Shown piece after piece: positions 49,662 to 57,853 of a DNA stretch of 64,000 nt. The notes under the pieces were generated by a model. It saw only the letters and a program-made list of their open reading frames with translations. It did not search any database and was not told where the DNA came from. A program made the translations under genes and the position numbers. Each line of letters opens with the position of its first letter. Within the stretch, counting starts at the first letter, position 1. Source of the DNA: Lachnospiraceae bacterium UBA3689 (GTDB lineage Bacteria > Bacillota > Clostridia > Lachnospirales > Lachnospiraceae). Where the stretch lies: contig DFIU01000010.1 in assembly GCA_002371465.1 (NCBI GenBank), positions 301,512 through 365,511 of the forward strand, read 5' to 3'.

Positions 49662-49685
49662 GGTGATTACCGTCCCGTAATCACC
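49662..49685 (-). terminator. Rho-independent terminator after zapA
   Basis: 9-bp perfect stem GGTGATTAC/GTAATCACC with a 6-nt loop, then TTTTTT on the minus strand. It stands 14 bp past zapA and 12 bp before the U32 start. Confidence 0.8.
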
Positions 49686-49698
49686 CGTTCCTTTCTCT

Positions 49699-50061
49699 TT
49701 ATCTTCTGTTGGAATTACCGCCCTTGGGGTTGATCGGATGTCTCGTCATATTGTCCATCCTAACCTGCAGGGCAACCAGTTCCTGCTTCAGGTCGTAGAT
49801 CTCCTGATCCTTTTTTTCCAGATCCCCTTCCAAAGACTCCGCCTTGTCGCGCGCCTTGAAGTAGTCATCCGCGACATTTAAAGCAAGCAGGGTTCCCTTG
49901 GTCTCTGCCGGCATCCGGTTATAGCCAATCACGGAATTAAATTCCCCGATCTTGTGATTTAAATAGGAAGCCACCTTTTCAAGATACTCTTCACTTTCGT
50001 AACCGGAAAGACGGGTTACCTTTCCGCCGATCAGTACCTGGACTGTATTTTTCTCTGACAT
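49699..50061 (-). CDS. zapA: Cell-division protein ZapA
   Basis: A 120-residue ZapA: N-terminal VQVLIGGKVTRLSGYESEEYLEKVASYLNHKI (the beta-alpha head), LLALNVADDYFKARD and a C-terminal coiled coil (LEKKDQEIYDLKQELVALQ). It bundles FtsZ filaments at midcell. GGAGG precedes the ATG. It stands 90 bp after ruvB and ends at a strong terminator. Confidence 0.93.
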   Translation of the reverse strand: MSEKNTVQVLIGGKVTRLSGYESEEYLEKVASYLNHKIGEFNSVIGYNRMPAETKGTLLALNVADDYFKARDKAESLEGDLEKKDQEIYDLKQELVALQVRMDNMTRHPINPKGGNSNRR

Positions 50062-50151
50062 CGAAGATCTGCCTCCGTGGGTTCAATATGTCTTTATTAT
50101 ACTGAAATTGCCTGAAAATACAACCTTCAGTTGGAAACGATCCCCTCTATG

Positions 50152-51180
50152 TCAACTCGAAGCAGCCTCTGCCGGATCCTCTGGAAAATCATACCCCAGA
50201 TGCTCGTATGCCTGGCGGGTCGCCACCCTGCCCCGCGGCGTCCGGTTGATAAAACCGGTCTTAAGCAGATAGGGCTCGTAGACATCTTCCAGCGTACCGG
50301 AATCTTCCCCGACCGAAGCCGCCAGCGTATCAAGTCCCACCGGTCCGCCTCCGAATTTTAAAATCATGGTTTCAAGGATCATTCGATCCAGCCGTTCCAA
50401 CCCATACTGGTCCACATCGAGCAGGTCCAGGGCGTCAGATGCCACCCGGTCGGTGATGACGCCGTCATAGCGCACCTGGGCGAAGTCCCGCACCCGTTTT
50501 AAAAGGCGGTTGGCAAGACGAGGTGTCCCCCGGGACCGGCGCGCCAGCTCCAGCGCCCCCTTGTCTTCGATTCGCACGTTCAGCTTGTCCGCGGCACGGA
50601 CAATGATGGCTTTTAGTTCCTCGACCGAATAATATTCCAGATGACCTATGACGCCGAAGCGGTCCCTTAAGGGGGCGGACAACATGCCCGGCCTGGTGGT
50701 CGCGCCGACCAGGGTGAACCTGGGCAGGTCGATCCGGATGGACCGTGCGGTCGCCCCCTTGCCGATGACGATATCGATGGCAAAATCTTCCATAGCCGGG
50801 TAGAGGACCTCCTCCACCTGACGGTTGAGCCTGTGGATCTCATCGACAAAGAGGATATCCCCCGGATGGAGGTTGTTCAAAATGGCAGCCATTTCCCCCG
50901 GCTTTTCAATCGCCGGACCGGACGTCACCTTCAGATTGGTTCCCATCTCATTGGCGATGATACCCGCCAGGGTCGTTTTCCCCAGACCCGGAGGACCGTA
51001 AAAGAGAACGTGGTCCAGAGAGTCCCCCCTCATCTTTGCCGCGTCGATATAAACTTTTAAATTCTGCTTGGTCTTTTGCTGACCGATATATTCCTCGAGC
51101 GTCTGGGGACGGAGTCCGCTCGAATCGATCTTCCGATCCTCCTGGGTCTCCTCCGCGCTCGTTACAATCTGCCTGGACAT
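50152..51180 (-). CDS. ruvB: Holliday-junction branch-migration ATPase RuvB
   Basis: A 342-residue RuvB: LEEYIGQQKTKQNLKV, Walker A GPPGLGKTT, Walker B LFVDEIHRL, sensor ATTRPG and the C-terminal winged helix with PRGRVATRQAYEHLG. With RuvA it drives branch migration; RecU at 29.3 kb would be the resolvase. ruvA is 20 bp upstream. AAGGAG before the ATG. Confidence 0.97.
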   Translation of the reverse strand: MSRQIVTSAEETQEDRKIDSSGLRPQTLEEYIGQQKTKQNLKVYIDAAKMRGDSLDHVLFYGPPGLGKTTLAGIIANEMGTNLKVTSGPAIEKPGEMAAILNNLHPGDILFVDEIHRLNRQVEEVLYPAMEDFAIDIVIGKGATARSIRIDLPRFTLVGATTRPGMLSAPLRDRFGVIGHLEYYSVEELKAIIVRAADKLNVRIEDKGALELARRSRGTPRLANRLLKRVRDFAQVRYDGVITDRVASDALDLLDVDQYGLERLDRMILETMILKFGGGPVGLDTLAASVGEDSGTLEDVYEPYLLKTGFINRTPRGRVATRQAYEHLGYDFPEDPAEAASS

Positions 51181-51199
51181 GCCTTTCTCCTTTATTTCC

Positions 51200-51808
51200 T
51201 CAGATCAGTTCCTTCAATGCCGCCTTGATCAGTTCTTCCGTGTCAGCCCCCTCATGATCCGGCGCCGCTTTTCGGACCGCCCTTAGGGCTTCCGAGTTGG
51301 AATAACCGAGAGCCGACAGAGCAAGAACCGCCTCCGACTGGGCGCTGGACGGGCCGGCAGCTGACGCGGCAGCCTCCGTATGAGATGATTTTATGTCAAA
51401 GGCGTCCTTTAGATTCAGCTTGTCCTTCAGTTCAATGATAACCTTCTGCGCCGTCTTTTTGCCGACACCGGGCGCCTTGGCGATTGCCGCCGCGTCATCG
51501 GATAACACCGAGAAGCGGACGTCGTCCGCCCCCATGACGGACAGGATCCCCATCGCCCCCTTGGGACCGATGCCGCTGACCGTCAGCAGCATCTGGTAGA
51601 GGTCCAGGTCGTCCCTGGTCAGAAAGCCGTAGAGCTGCATGGAATCCTCTCTGACCGCAAAATAGGTATAGATCTTGGTCTCATCCCCCACGGATAACTG
51701 GTCAGCGACCGAGGAGGGTATAAAAATCCGATAGCCGATCCCCTGGTTGTCGAGGATCAGACAGTCCTGATCGATAGCCGCTACCAGACCCTTAATATAA
51801 GCAAACAT
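51200..51808 (-). CDS. ruvA: Holliday-junction protein RuvA
   Basis: A 202-residue RuvA: OB domain (FAYIKGLVAAIDQDCLILDNQGIGYRI), two helix-hairpin-helix repeats (VSGIGPKGAMGILSV, APGVGKKTAQKVIIEL) and the C-terminal RuvB-binding helix after an Ala/Ser-rich linker. It holds Holliday junctions. It precedes ruvB; the leader is AT-rich. Confidence 0.96.
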   Translation of the reverse strand: MFAYIKGLVAAIDQDCLILDNQGIGYRIFIPSSVADQLSVGDETKIYTYFAVREDSMQLYGFLTRDDLDLYQMLLTVSGIGPKGAMGILSVMGADDVRFSVLSDDAAAIAKAPGVGKKTAQKVIIELKDKLNLKDAFDIKSSHTEAAASAAGPSSAQSEAVLALSALGYSNSEALRAVRKAAPDHEGADTEELIKAALKELI

Positions 51809-51977
51809 AAATCGTCCTTTTCTTCCTTACTGTCCTGTCTTATTTTCTATCTTAAGTCTTACCGAAACGATCCTACCATAAAACAGCCGCAAAATCCATA
51901 CATATGTTCTGTACCCTCGATCACAGGCAGAATCTGTTGCCTGTGCGTACATTTCGTTCTCTTCGCAATACTGGAAT

Positions 51978-52343
51978 TTAGACAATGGTGTATCCTTCTG
52001 CAGACAGTACACTTAAAGCCCTCTCGAAGTTTTCTGTCTTTACAAGAATATAATCCGTGTTGAACGTTGATACTGCAAAGATTCCGATATGATTCTCAGC
52101 GAGAATTTCCGATAATTTCGATAAGATTCCAATCAAAGAAAAATCAAGTACACCCTGAATATGGAAGCCTTTCCAGCCATCATCCCGCTCTGTTGTTTTT
52201 TTCGGTGCATCATCTGTCTTACAAACCAAAGAGATTTCTTCATCTGTTTTGCCAAGGAAGAAAAAATCCGCCGTCATATCTATGTCCGTAATAGCCGCAA
52301 CCTTACAAACAGTCAAATCGTATTCCATTTTCTTTAGTTCCAT
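51978..52343 (-). CDS. ACT-domain protein
   Basis: A 121-residue protein with two ACT-like parts: DLTVCKVAAITDIDMTADFFFLGKTDEE and the C-terminal HIQGVLDFSLIGILSKLSEILAENHIGIFAVSTFN, which fits the ACT regulatory fold that binds amino acids. Similar short proteins act as free regulators. GGAGG 5 nt before the ATG sets the start at 52343. A TATAAT (52388-52383) and a small palindrome ACCGA-TTAT-TCGGT (52401-52414) lie upstream. Confidence 0.8.
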   Translation of the reverse strand: MELKKMEYDLTVCKVAAITDIDMTADFFFLGKTDEEISLVCKTDDAPKKTTERDDGWKGFHIQGVLDFSLIGILSKLSEILAENHIGIFAVSTFNTDYILVKTENFERALSVLSAEGYTIV

Positions 52344-52523
52344 ATGTTCCTCCAACAAATGCCGATTTATCCTTCACACACCATTATATATTCTTGCTTA
52401 ACCGATTATTCGGTAAATAGTTTGATCTCTGAGCGCATGATCTGGTCCTGACACTTCTGGACAGCTACCCTCTCAGGTTTCCCTGCTCGCAGAAAACAGA
52501 CGGCAAAGCCCCCGGATTCATGC

Positions 52524-52529
52524 TATACT
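52524..52529 (+). promoter_or_regulatory. -10 box directly before the YprB-like gene
   Basis: TATACT ends 6 nt before the ATG at 52536. If active, transcription would start at or near the first codon and the mRNA would be leaderless. No -35 match stands 17 nt upstream, and no SD precedes the ATG. Confidence 0.4.
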
Positions 52530-52535
52530 CAGTCT

Positions 52536-53423
52536 ATGAAAAACGAAATGATTAGTCTAAGCGAACTTACATCTTACCAAGCTCTTTTAAAACAGGGCTC
52601 AGTCATCCTGGATATCACGGCGAGCGGCCGCTACTGGAGAACTTCCATGCTGGAAGCGATCCGCCTGATCTTTCGGGATGATACACACCTCACAGAACAG
52701 ATCTTAAGCCTCGAAGAGGAGCAGGATGAACCGGCTATGCTGACCCTTCTGGAAGAGATCCTTATACATTTTGATGAGGTCATCACCTTCAACGGCAGCT
52801 CCTTTGACATCCCCCATCTAAAGCGCAAATACGCCGCCTACGGCATGGTAGATCCCTTCCCCGGCAAGCAGTTCCGGGACCTCTATCTGGAATATAAGGA
52901 CTATGCCGCCCTGCTGGGGCTGCCCTCCCGCAAATTGGCTGACTACGCCGCCTTTGCAGTCGGGGACACCACATCCGACGATGCGGTCAAGACCTTAAAA
53001 ATCCTATCTCTTGACTCGATCTCTGCCTTCTTTTCCGGCAGCTGGACTCTGGCGGATGCCCAAAAAGATGGGGACCACCTCTATTACACCCTGCATACAT
53101 ACTGTCCTTTCTTCCACAGAATCTCCTTCCAGGACCAGATCTTCCATCTGATTCTGGACCGGCAGACGGCAAAGCTCTCGGTTCTTCTGGTAGACGGCAA
53201 GGTGCGGCGCTACTACACAAACTACAAAGACTACTACTACCTGCCCTTAGAGGGCTATTCCATCCACAAGTCTATGGCTGTTTACGTCCAGAAAACGCAT
53301 AAAGAAAAAGCAGTTCGTCAGAACTGCTTTAACCTCGTTTCTTATTCAGAAGCTTTTGTGAATGACCCCGACAGAATCCGATCCTATATCAGTTCTGTTC
53401 TTCAATTTCTTCAGAGTCGATAA
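52536..53423 (+). CDS. YprB-like ribonuclease-H-fold protein
   Basis: A 295-residue protein whose first half resembles YprB: an N-terminal strand with Asp (SVILDITASG), the core FNGSSFDIPHLKRKY (Exo II-like motif with Asp) and a later segment KLADYAAF with DTTSDDAVK. This is the RNase-H/DnaQ nuclease fold; activity is inferred. The C-terminal 130 residues are unassigned. It converges on rpsA: its last 35 bp overlap the rpsA end and it contains the rpsA terminator. No SD is seen. Confidence 0.75.
   Translation: MKNEMISLSELTSYQALLKQGSVILDITASGRYWRTSMLEAIRLIFRDDTHLTEQILSLEEEQDEPAMLTLLEEILIHFDEVITFNGSSFDIPHLKRKYAAYGMVDPFPGKQFRDLYLEYKDYAALLGLPSRKLADYAAFAVGDTTSDDAVKTLKILSLDSISAFFSGSWTLADAQKDGDHLYYTLHTYCPFFHRISFQDQIFHLILDRQTAKLSVLLVDGKVRRYYTNYKDYYYLPLEGYSIHKSMAVYVQKTHKEKAVRQNCFNLVSYSEAFVNDPDRIRSYISSVLQFLQSR
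53307..53330 (-). terminator. rpsA terminator inside the convergent YprB-like gene
   Basis: 10-bp stem AAAGCAGTTC/GAACTGCTTT with a 4-nt loop, followed on the minus strand by TTCTTTATG. It is 59 bp past the rpsA stop and lies in the coding part of the plus-strand gene. Confidence 0.7.
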
Positions 53424-54492
53424 AATCTTCTCTTCTTTCATTTTCAAGAGCCTTCATGCTGAGGGAGATCTTGTGATCTTCCGCATTGAAGTCAACGACT
53501 CTTGCTTCAATTTCCTGACCGATCGTCAGAACGTCAGACGGCTTATCAACGTGCTGTCTGGAGATCTGGGATACATGCAGCAGAGCATCTACGCCCGGAA
53601 GCAGCTCAACAAAAGCACCGAAGTCGGTCATTCTTGCTACTTTGCCCTTGACGACTGTTCCGACTGCAAACTCATCTGCAGCTTCCAGCCACGGATTCTG
53701 ATCCGGGAACTTTAAGGTCAGAGCAATCTTCTTGTCCTTGATATCCTTGATCAGGACCTGAAGCTTATCGCCGACATGGAAGTTCTTGTGCGGATTCTCA
53801 ACGCGGCCCCAGCTCATCTCGGAGATATGAAGCAGGCCGTCAGCGCCGCCCAGATCGATAAAGGCACCGAAGTCAGTGACATTCTTTACTGTACCTTCGA
53901 CAACATCGCCCGGACGAATTCTGGAGAAGAGTTCCTCTGCTGCGGCTGCCTTTCTCTCGGTCAGGAGCTTGCGGCGGTTACCGATGATTCTTCTTCTTCT
54001 CGGCTCGAACTCCGTGATCTGGAACTCAATTTCCTGATCAGCATACTTGCTGAGATCCTTCTCGTAGGTATCGGATACAAGGCTTGCCGGGATGAAGACT
54101 CTGGTTCCCTCAACGAGAACGGTCAGACCGCCCTTCAGAACCTGAGATACGGCAGCCTTCAGGACTTCACCGCTCTTGAATGCTTCCTCAAGTCTCTTAT
54201 TGCCCTTTTCCTGCGCAAGGCTCTTATATGAAAGAATGACGTTGCCATCCCCATCATTCACTTTTCTGACTTTTACCTCAAACTTATCACCAGGCTGCAT
54301 CTTGGTAGTAAGATCAAGGCTATTGTCGTTGCTGTATTCTTCTCTGGTGAGAATACCGTCAGCCTTATAACCGATGTTCATATAGGCAACATCCGGTTTT
54401 ACGGTGATGACTTCGCCCTCTACGACCTCCCCGTTCCTGATAGTTTTGAAGCTCGCATCGAGCAGCTGCTCAAAGCTCTGTTCCTCTGACAT
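53389..54492 (-). CDS. rpsA: S1-domain protein, RpsA-like
   Basis: A 367-residue protein with four S1 RNA-binding repeats (about 15-85, 100-165, 185-255, 270-340; third one has DFGAFIDLGGADGLLHISE and fourth DFGAFVELLPGVDALLHVSQ) and an acidic tail. Gram-positive S1 has four repeats and helps initiate mRNA. The ATG overlaps ispH by 23 bp; AGGAGG lies 8 nt before it. ispH-rpsA-cmk is a conserved Clostridia set. Confidence 0.9.
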   Translation of the reverse strand: MSEEQSFEQLLDASFKTIRNGEVVEGEVITVKPDVAYMNIGYKADGILTREEYSNDNSLDLTTKMQPGDKFEVKVRKVNDGDGNVILSYKSLAQEKGNKRLEEAFKSGEVLKAAVSQVLKGGLTVLVEGTRVFIPASLVSDTYEKDLSKYADQEIEFQITEFEPRRRRIIGNRRKLLTERKAAAAEELFSRIRPGDVVEGTVKNVTDFGAFIDLGGADGLLHISEMSWGRVENPHKNFHVGDKLQVLIKDIKDKKIALTLKFPDQNPWLEAADEFAVGTVVKGKVARMTDFGAFVELLPGVDALLHVSQISRQHVDKPSDVLTIGQEIEARVVDFNAEDHKISLSMKALENERREDFIDSEEIEEQN

Positions 54493-55339
54493 TCTGTGAA
54501 ACCTCCTGGATAATATTATTTGGGGTGGACGCCCCCGCAGTAATACCTACGCAACTATCGGGTTGGATATCAACGGTTACCAAATCATCCTGAGTTTGTA
54601 TGTAGTAAGTATTCTTACACTGGCCTCTGCAGATATCATAGAGCTTCTGCGTATTCGAAGATGCTTTGCCTCCGATTACAATCATGACATCCGACCTTTT
54701 TGCCAGGTCCAACGCTTCTGCCTGCCTTTCACGTGTAGCATTACAGATAGTGTTTTTAACTTCTTCATGATAACCCAAACGCTCAATGATTTCAACTATT
54801 TCCAGAAATTTTCCCAAATTGAAGGTGGTCTGGGAAACGACGCACACAGGCTCGTGTGTGTCCAATTTCAGAGCTGCCGCCTCCTCCTTCGTTTCCACAA
54901 TGGTACAGGGTCCTTTCACCCAGCCGCGGATGCCCTGGACCTCCGGATGATCAGGGGATCCGACGATTACGATCTGGTCTCCCGCCTCATAGCGGTCCCT
55001 TACAATATCATGAATTTTCTGTACAAAGGGGCAGGTGGCGTCGACGATCTTGCAGCCGCTTCTTCTTAGTTTGTCATAAAGTTCCTTGGAAATGCCGTGT
55101 GAGCGGACAATGACGGTCGCATCCGGTCCGACCTTCTCTCCTGTTTCCTGACAGACCAGATCATCGTCGATGATCCGAACTCCCTTTTGGGTCAAGTCCC
55201 TTACGACCTGTTCATTGTGGATGATGGGACCCATCGTATAGACCCTGCCGACAGAGCGGTCCGCCTCTTCGTAGACCAGGTTGACTGCCCTTTTAACGCC
55301 AAAGCAAAAGCCCGCGCTCTTTGCTACCCTTACCTGCAT
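54470..55339 (-). CDS. ispH: HMB-PP reductase (LytB), isoprenoid synthesis
   Basis: A 289-residue IspH with the three cluster Cys: AGFCFGVKRAV, DATCPFVQK and CNATRERQ, plus the catalytic-region SSNTQKLYDI. It reduces HMBPP to IPP and DMAPP, the last step of the MEP pathway. ATG 55339 is set by GGGAGGT 4 nt before; the longer frame would lie inside cmk. Confidence 0.96.
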   Translation of the reverse strand: MQVRVAKSAGFCFGVKRAVNLVYEEADRSVGRVYTMGPIIHNEQVVRDLTQKGVRIIDDDLVCQETGEKVGPDATVIVRSHGISKELYDKLRRSGCKIVDATCPFVQKIHDIVRDRYEAGDQIVIVGSPDHPEVQGIRGWVKGPCTIVETKEEAAALKLDTHEPVCVVSQTTFNLGKFLEIVEIIERLGYHEEVKNTICNATRERQAEALDLAKRSDVMIVIGGKASSNTQKLYDICRGQCKNTYYIQTQDDLVTVDIQPDSCVGITAGASTPNNIIQEVSQNVRGTEL

Positions 55340-55352
55340 TTGGACCTCCCGC

Positions 55353-56027
55353 TTAGTTTGCCTTTTTTGAAGCGGAAATTTCCAAAATCCGTTCCACCAC
55401 TTCCTCAATGGTCAGATCGGAGCTGTCCACTTCCACCGCGTCATCCGCCTTTTTCAAGGGGGAATGTTCCCGGTGCATATCCCGATAGTCCCGGTCTTTG
55501 ATATCCGCTTCTATCTGTTCAACCGAAGGCAGATTCGACGCATCCGGCTTGTTTTTCAGTTCCTCATAGCGGCGGACTGCTCGAGTATGGGCACTTGCCG
55601 TTAAATAGATCTTGACCTCCGCATCCGGCAGCACGACCGTCCCGATATCCCGTCCATCCATGACGACAGAGGCCGTTTTCGCCAGCTTCTGCTGAAGGGC
55701 GACCAGCTTCTCCCTGACTTTGGCATTGACCGATGTGGCACTCGCCATGTTGCCGACAGTCTCTTCCCGCAGCCGATCCGTCACATCCTCGCCATTTAGA
55801 AGGATGTGCTGCACCCCATCCCGGTAAGAAATGGAAATATCGACCTCGGCAAGGGCCTCTTCCAAAGCCTTTTGGTCATCCGGGCTGATCTTATTTTCCA
55901 TAAAATAGAGAGCCATGGCACGGTACATGGCGCCGGTATCGACATAGATGCTGCCCTCTTTTTTTGCTACGATCCTGGCAATCGTACTCTTGCCCGCTCC
56001 TGCAGGTCCATCAATCGCGATATTCAT
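55353..56027 (-). CDS. cmk: Cytidylate kinase
   Basis: A 224-residue Cmk: DGPAGAGKSTIAR (P loop) at the N-terminus, IYVDTGAMYRAMALY, the DGRDIGTVVLPDA segment and the RRYEE lid. It makes CDP and dCDP. AGGAG before the ATG. It stands at the head of cmk-ispH-rpsA. Confidence 0.96.
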   Translation of the reverse strand: MNIAIDGPAGAGKSTIARIVAKKEGSIYVDTGAMYRAMALYFMENKISPDDQKALEEALAEVDISISYRDGVQHILLNGEDVTDRLREETVGNMASATSVNAKVREKLVALQQKLAKTASVVMDGRDIGTVVLPDAEVKIYLTASAHTRAVRRYEELKNKPDASNLPSVEQIEADIKDRDYRDMHREHSPLKKADDAVEVDSSDLTIEEVVERILEISASKKAN

Positions 56028-56163
56028 TTACTGCTCCTTCTTTTCTTTTTCAAGTACTTAGTGTTTTCCTATCACTGTCGCTCATCTTTGGGAAAGGAGC
56101 CTTCAGATCACCTTGCCCACCTGGTGCTTCTATTAAGATCCATAGACAGTTTCATTACACCTT

Positions 56164-56256
56164 CGATAAAAGTAACCGGACATATACCTGACAGTCTCAT
56201 GATCCCCTAGATAAAAGTATCCGTATCTATACCCGATGATCTCTTCTTATAACATC
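56164..56256. repeat. Imperfect tandem repeat in the cmk-flavoprotein gap
   Basis: GATAAAAGTA (56164) recurs 46 bp later (56210), followed by related ATACC...GATGATC/CATGATC text. Two degenerate copies of about 45 bp fill part of the 234-bp gap. Function unknown. Confidence 0.4.
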
Positions 56257-56261
56257 GTTAT

Positions 56262-57548
56262 TCACTTACTTGTGCCCTTGGCTTTATCATCAATCGCCGC
56301 AGCGGCAAGTGCCGCTGTCGACCAGGCAATCTGCAGATTGTAGCCGCCCGTATAGGCGTCCAGATCCAGGACCTCACCGATGTAATAGAGATTGGGGATC
56401 TTCTTAACTTCCATACTGCCGGGATCAACTTCCTTGACCGAGACACCGCCCTTGGTCACGACCGCCTCCCGATAGCTCCGAAGAGCCGTCAGAGTCAGGG
56501 GAAAATGCTTGGTTGTTTCGACAATCTTGAGCCTGTCCTTCTTGGTCAGATCATGGACCTTGATCTCCCCCTCCAGCCCCGCCACTTTTGGCATGACCGG
56601 GACCATTTTCGCCGGATAAAGCTCATGCAGAACATTCTTCAGTTCCTTGTTGCGATTTGCCTCAAAGAGCTTTACCAATCGATCATCCAGTTGGTCCTTA
56701 CTGACCGCCGGCTTCAGATCAATCCAGGTCTTGAGCGGCTTGACCCCGATCAGAGGACCGATCTTGGCGCTGGCGCTAAGGACCAGGGGACCGGTGATGC
56801 CGAAGTGGGTGAACATCATCTCCCCGAATTCGTCATAGACCTCTTTTTTTCCATTTTTAATATGAAGCTCGACGTTCTTAAGACTGAGCCCCTGCATATC
56901 CCGCAGATAGTCCTCCTGGCAGACCAGGGGGACCAGGGAGGGATAGAGTTCGGTCACCTTCAGTCCGCGCTCCCTGGCAAAGCGATAGCCGTCCCCGGTC
57001 GATCCGGTCGTGGGATAGGACAGTCCCCCCGTCGCGACAACGACTGCATCGGCATAGAGGTCCTCCCCCTTCCCGACGCGGCTGCCTGCCTGATCCAAAG
57101 GAACAAGGTGGACCCCAATCGCCCGTCCTTCCTCATCGTAGAGGAGATCCGTGACATCCGTAAGTAACCGAACCTCTGTCCCTCCCTGCTTCAATCTCCG
57201 GCTCAAGGTACTGATCACGTCGGAGGCGTGGTCAGACACCGGAAAGGCTCGCCGTCCCCGCTCCACCTTGGTCCTGAGCCCCCAGGACTCAAGCAGGTCG
57301 ATCATGCCCATGGGACCTAAATGATAGATCGCACTGTAAAGAAACTTGGGATTGGTCAGAACATGCTGCAGATAGGTCTCTTCATCACAGGCATTTGTAA
57401 AATTGCACCGCCCCTTGCCGGTAATAAAGAGCTTCTTGCCCAACTTTTCGTTGTGGTCCAGCAGGATCACCTGATGATCCTGCTGGGATAAAAGGGCTGC
57501 ACAGAACATGCCTGCTGCCCCGCCTCCCACGATAATAATCTTTGCCAT
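56262..57548 (-). CDS. HI0933-like (YhiN) NAD(P)/FAD-dependent flavoprotein
   Basis: A 428-residue BaiN/YhiN-like protein: N-terminal FAD-binding IIIVGGGAAGMFCAALL, GKGRCNFTNAC (the family mark), VVATGGLSYPTTGSTGDGY and the C-terminal GEVLDLDAYTGGYNLQIAW. It presumably reduces or oxidises an unknown substrate. Some relatives are annotated for bile-acid reduction; no evidence here. It faces the decarboxylase operon across a 305-bp gap. Confidence 0.9.
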   Translation of the reverse strand: MAKIIIVGGGAAGMFCAALLSQQDHQVILLDHNEKLGKKLFITGKGRCNFTNACDEETYLQHVLTNPKFLYSAIYHLGPMGMIDLLESWGLRTKVERGRRAFPVSDHASDVISTLSRRLKQGGTEVRLLTDVTDLLYDEEGRAIGVHLVPLDQAGSRVGKGEDLYADAVVVATGGLSYPTTGSTGDGYRFARERGLKVTELYPSLVPLVCQEDYLRDMQGLSLKNVELHIKNGKKEVYDEFGEMMFTHFGITGPLVLSASAKIGPLIGVKPLKTWIDLKPAVSKDQLDDRLVKLFEANRNKELKNVLHELYPAKMVPVMPKVAGLEGEIKVHDLTKKDRLKIVETTKHFPLTLTALRSYREAVVTKGGVSVKEVDPGSMEVKKIPNLYYIGEVLDLDAYTGGYNLQIAWSTAALAAAAIDDKAKGTSK

Positions 57549-57664
57549 TTTCTACCTCTTTACGCTTAACGCTCCTACCATCTTAATCAAATCAGGCATT
57601 TTAATCAAGAAGATCAGTGAGCAGCTCCCAACCTGCATATCCATCCATCATCTAAAGATAACGT

Positions 57665-57769
57665 ATGGTCTCCATCAACTTCAACCTGCAAATCGACCCT
57701 GGCGCAGGTTATGAGCTAAACAAAGATTCGCCGGAAGTCATTGCCGCCATATTAAGCCAAAAAGATTGA
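57665..57769 (+). CDS. Possible 34-residue ORF
   Basis: Starts MVSINFNLQIDPGAG and ends AAILSQKD before TGA. Its composition looks coding (Asp, Glu, Gly, Ala spread; no rare runs), but there is no clear SD (only AAAG) and no recognised family. It may be a remnant of a lost gene or chance. Confidence 0.25.
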   Translation: MVSINFNLQIDPGAGYELNKDSPEVIAAILSQKD

Positions 57770-57793
57770 CTTACCTGTTCCTGTCAGACAAAA

Positions 57794-57820
57794 ACAGCCG
57801 CAGCAAAACGCTGCGGCTGT
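57794..57820 (-). terminator. Terminator of the decarboxylase operon
   Basis: 11-bp perfect GC-rich stem ACAGCCGCAGC/GCTGCGGCTGT with loop GTTTT, followed by TTTTTG on the minus strand, 33 bp past the last gene. Confidence 0.88.
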
Positions 57821-57853
57821 AAGGATTCAGATCTGTCTGATTCTAAATCTATT

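Larger units (their letters stand above)
57549..57853. other. Gap between flavoprotein and decarboxylase operon
   Basis: 305 bases with a short plus-strand frame (57665-57769) and the operon terminator (57794-57820). Nothing else is recognised. Confidence 0.5.

Noticed and set aside
51827..52012. 61-codon minus-strand frame between the ACT gene and ruvA
   Set aside because: No ribosome site, no domain, and it overlaps the ACT gene end.
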